Assembly (NCBI GenBank): GCA_964418415.1
Contig: CAYQLB010000002.1
Location: 1 to 64,000, forward strand
DNA length: 64,000 bases
Direction: 5' to 3'
Source of the DNA: CAJBLF01 sp964418415
Lineage (GTDB): Bacteria > Patescibacteriota > Gracilibacteria > Absconditabacterales > Absconditicoccaceae
Below are positions 1-8,986 of this stretch, in pieces. How positions within the stretch are numbered: the stretch's first letter is position 1; every line of letters begins with the position of its first letter. Under the pieces are notes generated by a model. That model searched no databases and was not told the origin of the DNA. It saw only the letters and a program-made list of their open reading frames with translations. A program made the translations under genes and the position numbers.

Positions 1-13
1 TATTATATGTAGG

Positions 14-37
14 GGCGAATACTATTCGCCTTTTTTT
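14..37 (+). terminator. Rho-independent terminator
   Basis: A perfect 7-bp stem (GGCGAAT/ATTCGCC) with a 3-nt loop is followed by seven T on the plus strand. It probably ends a plus-strand gene lying before the window, and it abuts the stop codon of the convergent ABC-F gene. Confidence 0.75.
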
Positions 38-1607
38 AATTTTTCATTATTTTTCCTAAATCTACTGTATTGAAATTTTCTAGTTGATTTGTGAATCATT
101 TATCATGACTTACCATGATAACCGCTCATTCGTAGTTGTTAATTGCTTGTGCAATGATAGGAATATGACGGAAATTAATATGGTTAGTTGGTTCATCGAG
201 GATAAGGAGATGTGGTTTTTGAAGAACGAACCTTGCATAGCAGAGAAGTCATTTTTGTCCTTCTGATAGTGACCCTATAGTATTTTTTAATATATTTTTG
301 CTAAGAAGAAATTGTGCTGCAACACGAAAGATATCTTGATCACTTGCTTCTTCAGCTATTTCTTCCAAGGTATCCCGAACGGTTTTTTCTATATCCAAAG
401 CATCGAAATCCTGGCTATAATATCCTACTTTCACTTTATTGTGAATCATAGCAATATTTTCTTCTGGATGCGTCGTATCTGGTTCTTTGATAATAACATC
501 TGTTGCTTTTTTGTCTTTGAATCTTGCATTATATTCTTTCATGATATTCTCTTTGTGCTGATGAATCATCATGAGTCTTTTGAGTAATGTAGATTTACCG
601 ATTCCATTTGGTCCTATAAACATATATCTTTCGTGTTTTTTGATTGTTAGTGGTAATTTATAATTTACTACTTCGTGTACTGTATTCATTAGTCCTACTT
701 TATTGATAGTTACGATAGGTCATACATAATTATCAAAGGGAATGGTAAATTTTGATATTGTTCTATCATCTTTTCTGACCTCTACTTTATTCTCTTCTGC
801 TTCTTCGACTTCATCTCTCATCTTGCTTGCAAGCTTACGCATTTTACCTCATTTGTTTGAAAAGAAGTTTATTTTTTCTTTGGCGTCAGCTATCTTTTTT
901 TCTGCTCTTGCGTTCGCCATTTGATCTTTTTCTATTTGTGCTGCTATCTGTTCCACGACATCGTAATAATCTCATCGATACTGTTCAACTTTGCATGTTC
1001 ATTTGTTGAGGTATAATACGCCATCGGTAAAGAGATTCAAAAAATCTGCGTCATGACTAATAACGACAACTGTTTTATCGTATGACATCAAAAAAGTAAT
1101 CAGATCTCCGATACCTATATCATCCAAATTGTTTGTTGGTTCGTCGAGGAGGAGAATATCGGGGTGTTGTATCAAAGCATATGCGAGGAGTAATCTTGCT
1201 TGTTGTCATCCAGAAAATTCTTTTATAGGTTTATTCATCGGTGCATTGAAATTTACCGCTTTGAGTACTTCCTCTATTTTTTTGTCTATCTTGTAATCTT
1301 TTTCTTTGAATGCAGACTCAAAAAACTCTTTGATAGAAAGAGGTAATTGTTCTTTTGGCATTACTTGTCTTGCAATAGCGATAGTATTTCCTTGTACAAT
1401 ATTGATTTTTCATTTCTGTGGAGTGAGTTCTCATGTGATCATTTTAAATATCGTTGTTTTCCCAGAGCCATTTTGCCCCATGATGGTGATCTTGGTGTTT
1501 TGACGAATGGAAAAATCACTCTCTATGAGAATAGGGTGTTTGCCATCGTTATATGCAAAAGAAACTTCATCAAAACGGAGTATTACGGGATTTTGATTGC
1601 TGGACAT
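36..1607 (-). CDS. ABC-F family ATPase (first copy)
   Basis: This is a soluble ATPase with two ABC domains and no membrane segments, the layout of ABC-F proteins that act on the ribosome. The first Walker A (GQNGSGKTT) is near residue 44 and the second (GPNGIGKST) near residue 332. Both domains have LLLDEPTN or LILDEPTN Walker B motifs and SHD switch histidines. In the first signature motif, EFSGG followed by QQAR, the second glycine is a TGA codon at 1206-1208, direct support for UGA = Gly. The product is 523 aa. I chose the ATG at 1607 because a GTG 27 nt upstream lies nearer the promoter and the protein aligns from the ATG. The gene ends in TAA. Its exact ABC-F subfamily is not clear. Confidence 0.93.
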
Positions 1608-1642
1608 TGGTAGTATAAAAAAATTATAAATCACAAGAAGTT

Positions 1643-1670
1643 ACTATATGGAAGTATTTTCAGTATGCAA
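1643..1670 (-). promoter_or_regulatory. Promoter of the first ABC-F gene
   Basis: On the minus strand TTGCAT (1665-1670) and TATAGT (1643-1648) are separated by 16 bp, about 36 nt upstream of the ATG. Confidence 0.55.
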
Positions 1671-1684
1671 ACAATTGTGCTTAC

Positions 1685-1945
1685 TTCAAGACGTTTCGCT
1701 GGACCTACTTTTGATTTCCTTCGGAGACCTACTTTTGACGTGGCAAAAGTAGGCAAAACCACTTTCCAGATGCAAATCGACTGAACTGTCGTTTCAAACA
1801 GGACGGCTTACCATCTTACCTCCGCCCCACCTATGGCGGGACCCGCTACGGTTCGTTTATGTTGATTGCTTCGAATTCGGGGAGTGTTTGGCGTGCATCT
1901 GGTTTGTATTTTAGTTGGTGGAGTGATGGCTCAAGGTAAGTGTAA
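1685..1945. repeat. Dispersed palindromic repeat, copy A
   Basis: This gene-free stretch contains a CCTACTTTT...AAAAGTAGG inverted repeat and edge sequences (ttcaagacg-ttcgctgga, and tagttg-tg-gt-atggctcaa) that recur near 7016-7335 and in part near 10795-11045. No ORF is convincing. It looks like a decayed mobile or extragenic palindromic element. Confidence 0.5.
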
Positions 1946-2026
1946 ATTACTAAAATATTTTTTGTCTGTTTTTTTGTGATCGTTTATTTACTATTCTTTT
2001 ATTGTATTTATTTTTTTGTCTACTTG

Positions 2027-2614
2027 ATGCTTATCCGCTCAGCTACTTTTGTTAAAAGTGCATCCAAGCTCACTGAATGTCCCGTATCTGATTTGCCAGA
2101 GTTTGTTATGATTGGAAGATCAAATGTTGGGAAATCATCATTGATCAATACCATCGCCAACAATAGTAAGCTGTCCAAAACTTCCGTCAAGCCAGGTAAG
2201 ACAACACTGATTAATTTTTTCTTGATCAATGAAGCGTGGCATTTAGTAGATTTGCCAGGGTATGGTTATGCGAGAACGTGAAATAAAAATAGAATGCATC
2301 GGATATGAATTACTCATGACTATTTTATTGGGAGAGCGTCATTGAAAAGAGTCTTTGTTCTGGTAGATGGAAATATTCCTCCACAGGATATTGATCTCGA
2401 TTTTATCTATAGTTTGGATCAGAAAAATATTCCTTTTGATATTGTGATGACCAAAATAGATAAAACCACCCAAAAATCATTGAGTCTTCATATGCGTTTA
2501 TTACAGCAAAAACTTACTGATTTTGTTGTCCATATGCCTAAGATATTTACTGTCTCTAATGTTACCAAAAGAGGAAGGGAAAAATTGCTGGAATATATTG
2601 AAACGTTAATGTAA
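2027..2614 (+). CDS. engB: Ribosome biogenesis GTPase EngB (YihA/YsxC)
   Basis: EngB is an essential TRAFAC GTPase that helps assemble the large ribosomal subunit. The 195-aa product matches the usual family length. The P-loop GRSNVGKSS is at residues 30-38, the G3 motif DLPGYG follows at about 76, and the G4 motif TKID is at 142-145. The N-terminus (SATFVKSA) is typical of the family. Two in-frame TGA codons at 2279 and 2306 read as glycine and join the halves into one uninterrupted protein. The ATG at 2027 gives the family N-terminus, whereas longer reading adds a hydrophobic stretch not seen in EngB. The stop TAA is followed directly by a hairpin-repeat cluster. Confidence 0.96.
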
Positions 2615-2700
2615 TGCATCTTTGATGTAATGTATCTTCGATGTAATGAACATTACCATCCATTACGGGCGTAGCCCTCATTACGACCGAAGGTCAAATT
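2615..2700. repeat. ATTAC mini-hairpin repeat cluster 1
   Basis: Two degenerate 16-bp units (tgtaatgtatcttcga) are followed by hairpin units such as GGGCGTAGCCC and GACCGAAGGTC, each preceded by ATTAC. The same family occurs at 17801-18080 and 33998-34096. Confidence 0.7.
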
Positions 2701-2724
2701 ACTATTTATTTAGTTGTTTAGTAT

Positions 2725-4473
2725 ATGTTATATCTCAAAGTCACTCAACTTACCAAATCATATACATCCAAAGTTCTTGTAGATCATGTAGACTTTACTA
2801 TTTCTAGATGACAGAAAATCGCTTTAGTTGCCAAAAATGGGGCTGGAAAATCTACTTTACTCAAATTACTTATGAAAGAAATAGATCTGAGTGATTGAGT
2901 AATTGAACGAAGAGAATGAATCCGTATCTGATATCTTTCTCAAGATACGAAATTGGACGATACCATTACTGTTCGTGAATTTCTTTTTGACTTCGATACT
3001 TTACAACATCGAGAACAGGAATTGGAGCTCAATATCGCTATCAACAAACTTCGTATCAAACCCTATCTTGACCAGACTATTTGATCATTGTCTGGGTGAG
3101 AGAAAAAACGTGTTGCTCTGACTAAGACCTTGATGGGCGATCCGGAAATGTTGATTCTCGATGAACCGACCAATCATTTAGACTTGGATATGATAGAACG
3201 ACTTGAACGATATCTCAAAAACAATCGTATCACTTTATTGATGGTAACACACGATAGATATTTTCTGGAAAGAGTATGTACACATATCTTCGAACTTCAT
3301 AGAGGCAAAATTATCGTCTTTCCTGGAAATTATTCCTATTATTTGGAGCACAAATCCATCCGTGAAGAGAATGAAAGAATAGAAGTTCATAAACTCAAAC
3401 AATTATACAGAAAAGAATTGAACTGGATCAAAAGAGCGCCAAGCGGAAGACAAACTAAATCTAATTCTAGATCGACAAGATTTGAACATATCAATGAACG
3501 TTATGATGATTTGAAAGATACGGTGTTCAACGAACAAGCAAAGCTTACCTTATCTATGGAAAAAAGACAGCTTTGAGGCAAAATCCTGAAACTCAAACAT
3601 ATTAAGAAATCATTCTGAGATAAAAAAATTCTTTCAGATTTTTCTCACGAATTTAGACATAATGAGCGTATCGGTATCATAGGAAAAAATGGAGTAGGGA
3701 AGTCTACCTTTGTTCGTATGATTATGGGGGAAGAGCTGATCGATTCCTGACACATGCAGATGGGAGAAACTGTCGTCTTCGGTCATTATCAACAGAAAGA
3801 AATTCATTTTCCTGATGACAAAAGAGTATCTGATATTGTTCATGATCGCAAATTACTTGAACATTTCCTTTTTCCACCAAATCAACAACATGTTTTTGTA
3901 GAAAATCTCAGTGGTGGAGAAAAAAGAAGATTACATATGCTGACTATCCTCCAGAATCGTCCTAATTTTCTTGTGCTCGACGAACCGACGAATGATTTGG
4001 ATTTAGTTACTGTCTGAGTTTTGGAAGATTTTTTGTTAACCTACAAAGGTTGTTTGATTGTCATTTCACATGATAGATTTTTTATGGACAAGATAACCGA
4101 TCATTTGTTTATTTTCGAGTGAAATGGTGTTGTAAAAGATTATCGGGGGATATATAGCGATTATAAACTCGCAGTTGAAAGTTGAAAATTGAAAGTTGAA
4201 AGTTGAAAAAAAGGAAAAGATGATATTTCTGATGATGAACAGGAACAAGATCTGTCTAAGAAGAAATTGTCGTATATGGAAAGACGTGAATTGGATCAGC
4301 TTACCAAAGATATTATTGCTTTAGAAAAAGAAAGAGATGATATTAACCGTATTTTTGATCAGAAAGATGTTCCCTATGATGATATCAAAGATTTGTCTGA
4401 GGCTTTATGAGTCATTTTACGTCAGCTTGAACAGAAAGAATATAGGTGGTTCGAACTAAGTTCTAGAGAGTAA
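2725..4473 (+). CDS. ABC-F family ATPase (Uup/EttA-like, second copy)
   Basis: A second duplicated ABC ATPase without membrane segments, 582 aa. The first Walker A is AKNGAGKST near residue 34 and the first signature is SLSGGEKKR, with the second Gly encoded by TGA. Walker B LILDEPTNHLD and a THD switch follow. An interdomain helical linker of about 80 residues follows the first domain. The second domain has GKNGVGKST, LSGGEKRR, LVLDEPTND and SHD. A C-terminal charged helical region (roughly 500-582) resembles the Uup coiled coil. Between domain 2 and that tail the codons come from a repetitive gttgaaa/attgaaa tract (4170-4208), probably an in-frame low-complexity insertion. The start ATG gives MLYLKVTQLTKSY, typical of the family. 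Confidence 0.93.
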
Positions 4474-4560
4474 ATATAGAGATTGATATATTTATGTGAT
4501 TTCATATATACATAGTATTCATATATTTCTTTAAAAATTTTATCAGTAAAAAACATCATC

Positions 4561-4761
4561 ATGGCGGAAACTTCAGAATTACCAAAAAAACCAGTAAATC
4601 CTCCAAAGGATAAGCCATTACAAGAAAAAAAGCCTTTTGTGGGTATACCAAAAACAAATCCTTTTACCCATAATACTCCTTCGTTCAATACGTCTTGATT
4701 CAAATGAAGATCAGGAGGTGGACATCCAGCTATTAGAAAGCATGCTGCTCGTTCTAGATAA
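4561..4761 (+). CDS. Small basic Pro/Gly-rich protein, unknown
   Basis: A 66-aa ORF with two TGA glycines starts at an ATG and ends in TAA, followed at once by a good terminator. The N-terminal half is Pro/Lys-rich and the C-terminus is basic and Gly-rich (RSGGGHPAIRKHAARSR). I do not recognise a family and see no membrane segment or signal peptide. The tail could bind nucleic acid, but that is inference. Support comes from the intact frame under code 25 and from its position just before a terminator. Confidence 0.6.
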
Positions 4762-4775
4762 TTAGTTAAAAAAAT

Positions 4776-4805
4776 AAAAAAAATCTTCCTAGTGGAGGTT
4801 TTTTT
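4776..4805 (+). terminator. Rho-independent terminator
   Basis: A short CTTCC/GGAGG stem with TAGT loop is flanked by an A tract and seven T, directly after the 66-aa gene. Confidence 0.65.
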
Positions 4806-4967
4806 AAATATTTTACTATATATATAAACTATCTTGAATTTTTGCCTCATTTATGTACATCTATCTTACTAATAAAAATAATATTACTATGTAAAAATCA
4901 GAAAAATTATTTTAGAAAAAGTCTTTTTTTTCTTTATCCTTTCCAGGACTTCTCAAGGAGAACTCAC

Positions 4968-4994
4968 CTGACAATAAAAGAAAAACAGTATAAT
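4968..4994 (+). promoter_or_regulatory. Promoter before the 138-aa gene
   Basis: CTGACA (4968-4973) and TATAAT (4989-4994) are 15 bp apart, 20 nt upstream of the ATG at 5014, so the transcript leader would be very short. Confidence 0.5.
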
Positions 4995-5013
4995 AAAAAA
5001 AATAAAAAAAATT

Positions 5014-5430
5014 ATGAAAAAATTTAATTCTTCTCGAAGCTTTTCTAATAGAAGAGCAATTGTATACGGAAACAATCCGTTCGTTCCGTACGATATGTAT
5101 AAGTACGAAATGAAAATGTTGGAAAACCACCAACAACTTGAAAATGCCCAGTATCAGGCTAAACAACGATACATCAAAAGTTATACGCCTCTTCCTCAAT
5201 TTGAGTATGATGCAGTGACCGAGACGGTAGAATTCTGTCAAAGTCAGACTCAATCTCAAACATTTGTGGAACAAACTTCTTCTTTTGAAGAAGTAATGAT
5301 GAAGAGCTCTTTCAAGGAGTTGTATGAAAGAATATCTCTGCAATATGCAAACACTATTCTTGAGGAATCTTCAAAGACTCCTCATGATTGGTACTATGCT
5401 ACTGGAGGAGTAATGCCTTACCGTAAGTAA
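5014..5430 (+). CDS. Hypothetical 138-aa soluble protein
   Basis: An intact ORF starts at ATG right behind a promoter and ends in TAA. It has no TGA codon even though neighbouring genes have many. The sequence is hydrophilic, rich in Gln, Glu, Tyr and Ser, with a predicted helical middle (ENHQQLENAQYQAKQRY). There is no signal peptide and no motif I recognise. Roughly 220 bp without a convincing gene follow, holding a GTTATC...GATAAC hairpin. Its function is unknown. Confidence 0.7.
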   Translation: MKKFNSSRSFSNRRAIVYGNNPFVPYDMYKYEMKMLENHQQLENAQYQAKQRYIKSYTPLPQFEYDAVTETVEFCQSQTQSQTFVEQTSSFEEVMMKSSFKELYERISLQYANTILEESSKTPHDWYYATGGVMPYRK

Positions 5431-5648
5431 AAATGTTTTTTTATAATCAACACAACCTTTCCTCAACTCTATGTTGATGGCTATGTGTTGATGTACTTCG
5501 CATTCTGTTATCTGTATAAAGATAACATACAGCAAAAATTTTTGTTTGCTATTTTGGAAAAGATAGTGAACAACCAAGAAAATTAGTTGGATTATCTATT
5601 CAACTTAGAAATAGGCGAGTTGTACTTGTCCTTTTTTCTTTATTTTAT

Positions 5649-6434
5649 TTATTTGTAGAGATTGTATATGATGTTATAAGAAAATCGTCCATCTATATTT
5701 TTGAATGTTCGAGTGTCTTTTTCTGTTTGTATTCCTACACCGTCTTCATATGGTGTGACTCCTATTATGTTTTTGATTATTATTTTTACCATAGTGTTAG
5801 CATTAGTGAAATATATATGTTTTTCGCTCATTGCTAACATACCTTTTCCCATATATTTCATTCATTTTTTTGTTGCTGGTAATTCTTCGAATGTAGTTGT
5901 TGTAAATCATTCTTTTGTGGTTTTTTCTATGGATGACTTTCCTCTATATGCTTCTGTATCATTGAACAATCGTAATATATTTTCATTCTTTTCTATGTTT
6001 ATATCGTGATCTGTTTTATATAAGTGTCTAGGTAGTTTTTTTTTCTCTGCAAGATTTTTGATGATCAGCATTTTCATGAATTCCTCGAAAAGTCAGTTTT
6101 CATTAAGTACTGATTTTTTGATATGGAGTTCGTCTTTAAATTCTATCAGTTTTTTTTCTTCTTCTTTCGTGAGAATTCCATCATAGAGGAATTGTTGTAC
6201 TGCGATGTCATACTTTTCTAGATAGATATCATTTAGCTCTTCTTCCGTAATGTGGCTATTTTTTTTAAATTTTTCTATCTCTTTTCAAACTTTTTTGAAA
6301 TCTCCTGTTGTGACAAAAGTTTTTTCTACTAGTTCTTTTATACTTTCGATAGAGGTGTTGTGATTTTTTTTGCATTCTTTGTGTTTGTTTCTTAAAAATC
6401 ACGCTTTTTGTTTACAATACATACATGTTCCCAT
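5649..6434 (-). CDS. Zinc-finger protein with C-terminal PH-like domain, unknown role
   Basis: Reading TGA as Gly gives a 261-aa protein. It begins MGTCMYCKQKAGFLRNKHKEC, with Cys4, Cys7, a GFLR turn, His and Cys forming a probable zinc knuckle. The middle is a charged helical region. The C-terminus (about 190-261) has alternating hydrophobic strands: a segment of the form hIYFTNA, then DGVGIQTEKDTRTF and a final helix, resembling a bacterial PH-like domain. Similar zinc-knuckle plus PH-like proteins are uncharacterised. The start ATG follows a strong promoter (6466-6494). It is probably cytoplasmic, as no membrane segment is seen. Confidence 0.72.
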
Positions 6435-6465
6435 TTTTTTGTTTGGTAAATAAAATGTTTTATAT

Positions 6466-6494
6466 ATTATAAATATATTTTGTTTTTTTGTCAA
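6466..6494 (-). promoter_or_regulatory. Promoter of the zinc-finger/PH-like gene
   Basis: TTGACA (6489-6494) and TATAAT (6466-6471) are 17 bp apart on the minus strand. TTTGACAAA-like motifs recur upstream, so there may be alternative -35 boxes. Confidence 0.65.
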
Positions 6495-6532
6495 ACTTTT
6501 TTTGTCAAACTTTGTCAATATTGTTTTTTTAT

Positions 6533-6556
6533 AAAAAAACCACGACCTAAGTCGTG
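6533..6556 (-). terminator. Terminator of tmRNA
   Basis: A CACGAC/GTCGTG stem with a run of T on the minus strand lies about 27 nt beyond the encoded CCA of the tmRNA. Confidence 0.75.
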
Positions 6557-6582
6557 ATCTATAGTTCGAATTATTTCTCATT

Positions 6583-6958
6583 TGGTGGAGATGATGGGAA
6601 TTGAACCCATGTCTAAAAGGCATATATACTGATTTCTACCACAATAGTCTATTAACTATCCAGGATTTTTAGCGTTATTATGTCAGGATACGTTAGCCGA
6701 TAGACAGGCATAGGTTTTTACCATAACAACGGTGTCCACCGAAGTGAACGAATTACCTACTTAGTCACCCAAAGCGTAGTAGGAGTCGGACAATGGGTTG
6801 GTACGTTACTAGGCTACAGCGTAGCTAGGAACGAGAGCAAAAGCTCTGTTTAATGTTTTAGCATTTTTTGAGTGAACGATTATTTAATCTCGGTACGTTC
6901 GTCGAATGGTGGCGGCCAATACATATGGAATCCTCCTATCAAATCCAGAAGCATCCCC
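6583..6958 (-). ncRNA. ssrA: Transfer-messenger RNA (tmRNA)
   Basis: tmRNA rescues stalled ribosomes together with SmpB, encoded at 48815-49273. The 5' end reads GGGGATGCTTCTGGATT and the 3' end GGTTCAATTCCC...CATCTCCACCA, which are the standard tRNA-like ends, with CCA encoded. The length is 376 nt. A tag reading frame ends ...FALVPSYAVA before TAG at 6809-6811, and an AVA end fits the hydrophobic degradation signals of known tags. The resume codon is uncertain: the same frame contains a TAA 14 codons upstream of TAG, so the tag probably starts at ACA or GAG just after it. A promoter and a terminator bracket the gene. Confidence 0.93.
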
Positions 6959-6966
6959 ATGCAATT

Positions 6967-6994
6967 ACTATACTGATTTCCTCTAAAAATTCAA
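6967..6994 (-). promoter_or_regulatory. Promoter of tmRNA
   Basis: TTGAAT (6989-6994) and TATAGT (6967-6972) have a 16-bp spacer. The -10 box ends 8 nt before the first tmRNA base, matching a start at the mature 5' end. Confidence 0.65.
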
Positions 6995-7015
6995 TGTAAA
7001 TCAATAGTTTCTATT

Positions 7016-7335
7016 TCTTCAAGACGCTTCGCTGGATCTACTTTTGCCCGGCTGCAATTTTTTTTATTTATTTGGGGCTTTTCGTACCCCAAAACCCACG
7101 ACCAATATTTTTATCTTGATACAAAAATATTGGATAAAAAGATCAATCCGGATGCTGTACTCTGAAAAGATATTTCATATACACATGACCTACGTCTCGC
7201 CTACAACCCCGCAGAATTGCGGGGCCCCATTCCGGACTCGTATATGTAAACAGCCTAATCTATGACCAGATTACTATCTCGTGGCGAGCATCCGGCGTTG
7301 CATATTAGTTGATGAGGTAATGGCTCAATGATAGT
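7016..7335. repeat. Dispersed palindromic repeat, copy B
   Basis: A gene-free stretch with edges like copy A (ttcaagacg-ttcgctgga and tagttgatgaggtaatggctcaa). Inside are several perfect hairpins: CCAATATTTTT/AAAAATATTGG, CCCCGC/GCGGGG and GGGG/CCCC. No coding frame has family features. Confidence 0.5.
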
Positions 7336-7347
7336 ATGTTCTTTTAT

Positions 7348-7379
7348 AAAAAAAACGTCAGGATCTCTCCCAACGTTTT
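7348..7379 (-). terminator. Terminator of the DUF5684-like gene
   Basis: An AAAACGT/ACGTTTT stem with additional GGGA/TCCT pairing ends in a T run on the minus strand, about 20 nt after the stop codon. Confidence 0.6.
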
Positions 7380-7398
7380 TCTTGCTCTATGCTAGTGA

Positions 7399-7971
7399 TT
7401 ATTTCTTTTTTGTCAGTGTTTTAACTTTTTTCACTACTTTTTTTGCTGGAGCTTTTTTTATTACTTTCTTCATTATTTTTTTTGCTGAAGCTTTTGCTGC
7501 TGGTGTAGTAGTGATTTTAGTTACACACTTAGCAAACTTTTTTCCAAGATATTCGGAATTATCGAAAGCGAGGATAGGTATGAAAACGACTTTAACAAAT
7601 AAGATTCCGAGTCCAAATGTCCAATGTTTTCCGAAAAATTTTGCGATGTTGAAATAATTTATAATCATTGCTACCAAGAATAATGGTGGGAATAATATAG
7701 ATGCTGCTCGTCGTCCTGACATTCCTCAGATTTTGAACATCAATACTCGATTGTACACTGGTATCAAAATTCCTCGTCCTGGTAATCATGCTTTTTTGAA
7801 AACTTTCCATCGAGAGATAATCATAAATACCATGATAGCGATATAGATAGTGAGCCATACCATTGCGAGTCATCCTAAGAATGCACCGAATATTCCGGTT
7901 ACCATTTCCATGGTATTTGGATTGATGCTTCCTGTCATTGCTGCTCACTGGATCTCAAAAGAAAAATCCAT
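7399..7971 (-). CDS. DUF5684-like membrane protein with Lys-rich tail
   Basis: The 190-aa product has about four hydrophobic segments. The middle (LIPVYN, then GGMSGRR, then LGILFVKVVFIPILAF) matches the layout of DUF5684-type small membrane proteins, which often precede signal peptidase-like genes; their role is unknown. TGA glycines fall in LGGLAM, KAGLPG and KIGGMS. The C-terminus (about 155-190) is a Lys/Ala repeat tail (KKAPAKKVVKKVKTLTKKK) like a histone H1 tail, probably cytoplasmic and able to bind polyanions (inference). The ATG at 7971 gives the full N-terminal segment. Confidence 0.72.
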
Positions 7972-8110
7972 TATTTCTTTGTAAAAAAATAAAATTATGC
8001 AATTAAAATATAGAATTTACCTTGAATATCAAGCAATAATTCCATAACAAAATCACTTGAAAATATCTTCTAATCGATTACATCTATTATGTTTTATCTT
8101 TTTTTCTCTT

Positions 8111-8407
8111 ATGATGATCAAAGAATTTATGTCTTTTCTTTCTCAGTACAATATCATTGGTATCGCTGTATGATTGCTTATTGCTACTAAAGTATGAGAA
8201 CTTGTCAAAGGTATGATCGATGATTTGATAACCCCTCTTATCCTCAATCCTATTTTGACGAAATTGAAAGTGAAGAAGATGGAGGATCTTTCTTATAGAG
8301 GTATTTTGTATGGTAAAGTCATCGCTACCTTGATAGATTTTCTTATTGTTGCGTTCTTGGTGTTCCTTGTTGTTAAATATATGCATGTAGATATGATCAA
8401 GAAATAA
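8111..8407 (+). CDS. mscL: MscL-like mechanosensitive channel (short)
   Basis: MscL opens under membrane tension to release solutes. The 98-aa product starts with an amphipathic helix (MMIKEFMSFLSQYN). TM1 (IIGIAVGLLIATKVGELVKGM) has two TGA glycines, then comes the DDLITPLI periplasmic entry. TM2 (IDFLIVAFLVFLVVKYM) closes the protein. The order and sequence match MscL, but it lacks most of the cytoplasmic C-terminal helix of the usual 130-150-aa protein. A second ATG three bases downstream is an equally good start. It could be a paralogue not gated like MscL. Confidence 0.8.
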
Positions 8408-8476
8408 TATATTTTTATTGATCTCTATTATTGTGTTTTTGTTATTATTTTTTCTTAAGAAAACATGTTGTTAACA

Positions 8477-8506
8477 TAAAAAAACACCTCAGGGAATACC
8501 TGAGGT
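8477..8506 (-). terminator. Terminator, minus strand, possibly bidirectional
   Basis: A perfect 8-bp stem ACCTCAGG/CCTGAGGT has a T run on the minus strand just after the stop of the 127-aa gene. It also lies downstream of the convergent mscL-like gene. Confidence 0.75.
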
Positions 8507-8527
8507 TTCTGTTTCTTGTTTTTCTCC

Positions 8528-8911
8528 TTAGAATTCGATGATGATTTCTTGATCATCGGATTTTTTGATGATTTTGGAAATTTTTGGAATAAGGATATTG
8601 AATTGGATTGTTTCATCATCCTCATCGATGTCGAGGTCTCTGTTCAGGTATTCCTGGGTCGGTATTTTCATCTCTTCGGTCGCTTTCGTTTCCGTGTAGA
8701 AGAATACCCAGTAACTATCCTCAGGATTCGCTGCAGGATCGATATTAATTTCCATTTCCATTACATCAGGAAGTGATTCTATACATTCATCAGTAACTTT
8801 TTCCAGGAATCCTTGTTCTTTTAGGAATCCTATAAATTCTTTGGGTACTTTTTTGAATGTACCAACGAACATTTCGTTCTGTTGATCAAACGATAAGGGG
8901 AATGTTAGCAT
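8528..8911 (-). CDS. Hypothetical acidic 127-aa protein
   Basis: An ORF with its own promoter (8943-8970) and terminator. It uses no TGA codon. The sequence is very acidic (many Glu/Asp, for example RDLDIDEDDE) with aromatic patches and no membrane segment. It looks like a soluble alpha/beta protein. I recognise no family. The compact transcription unit suggests it is real and expressed independently. Confidence 0.72.
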   Translation of the reverse strand: MLTFPLSFDQQNEMFVGTFKKVPKEFIGFLKEQGFLEKVTDECIESLPDVMEMEINIDPAANPEDSYWVFFYTETKATEEMKIPTQEYLNRDLDIDEDDETIQFNILIPKISKIIKKSDDQEIIIEF

Positions 8912-8942
8912 ATTTTATAGGTTTTATTTTTTTGTGAAAAAG

Positions 8943-8970
8943 ACTATAGTAAAATAATTACTAAAGTCAA
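8943..8970 (-). promoter_or_regulatory. Promoter of the acidic 127-aa gene
   Basis: TTGACT (8965-8970) and TATAGT (8943-8948) are 16 bp apart on the minus strand, about 30 nt before the ATG. Confidence 0.6.
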
Positions 8971-8986
8971 GTATTGAAACATATGC

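Noticed and set aside
312..587. Plus-strand ORFs opposite the first ABC-F gene and similar shadow ORFs elsewhere
   Set aside because: They are antisense to well-supported genes and have phenylalanine-rich, non-conserved composition.
2027..2614. engB, primase, murA and many others as frameshifted or pseudogenes
   Set aside because: The breaks are all TGA codons in one continuous frame at Gly positions; reading TGA as Gly restores full-length families.
7044..7265. Plus-strand ORF in the repeat near 7.1 kb
   Set aside because: It lies within a palindromic repeat and has no family features, promoter or conserved composition.
6960..7335. Integron attC sites
   Set aside because: Several hairpins exist but the R', R'' and spacer layout of attC and a nearby integrase are absent.
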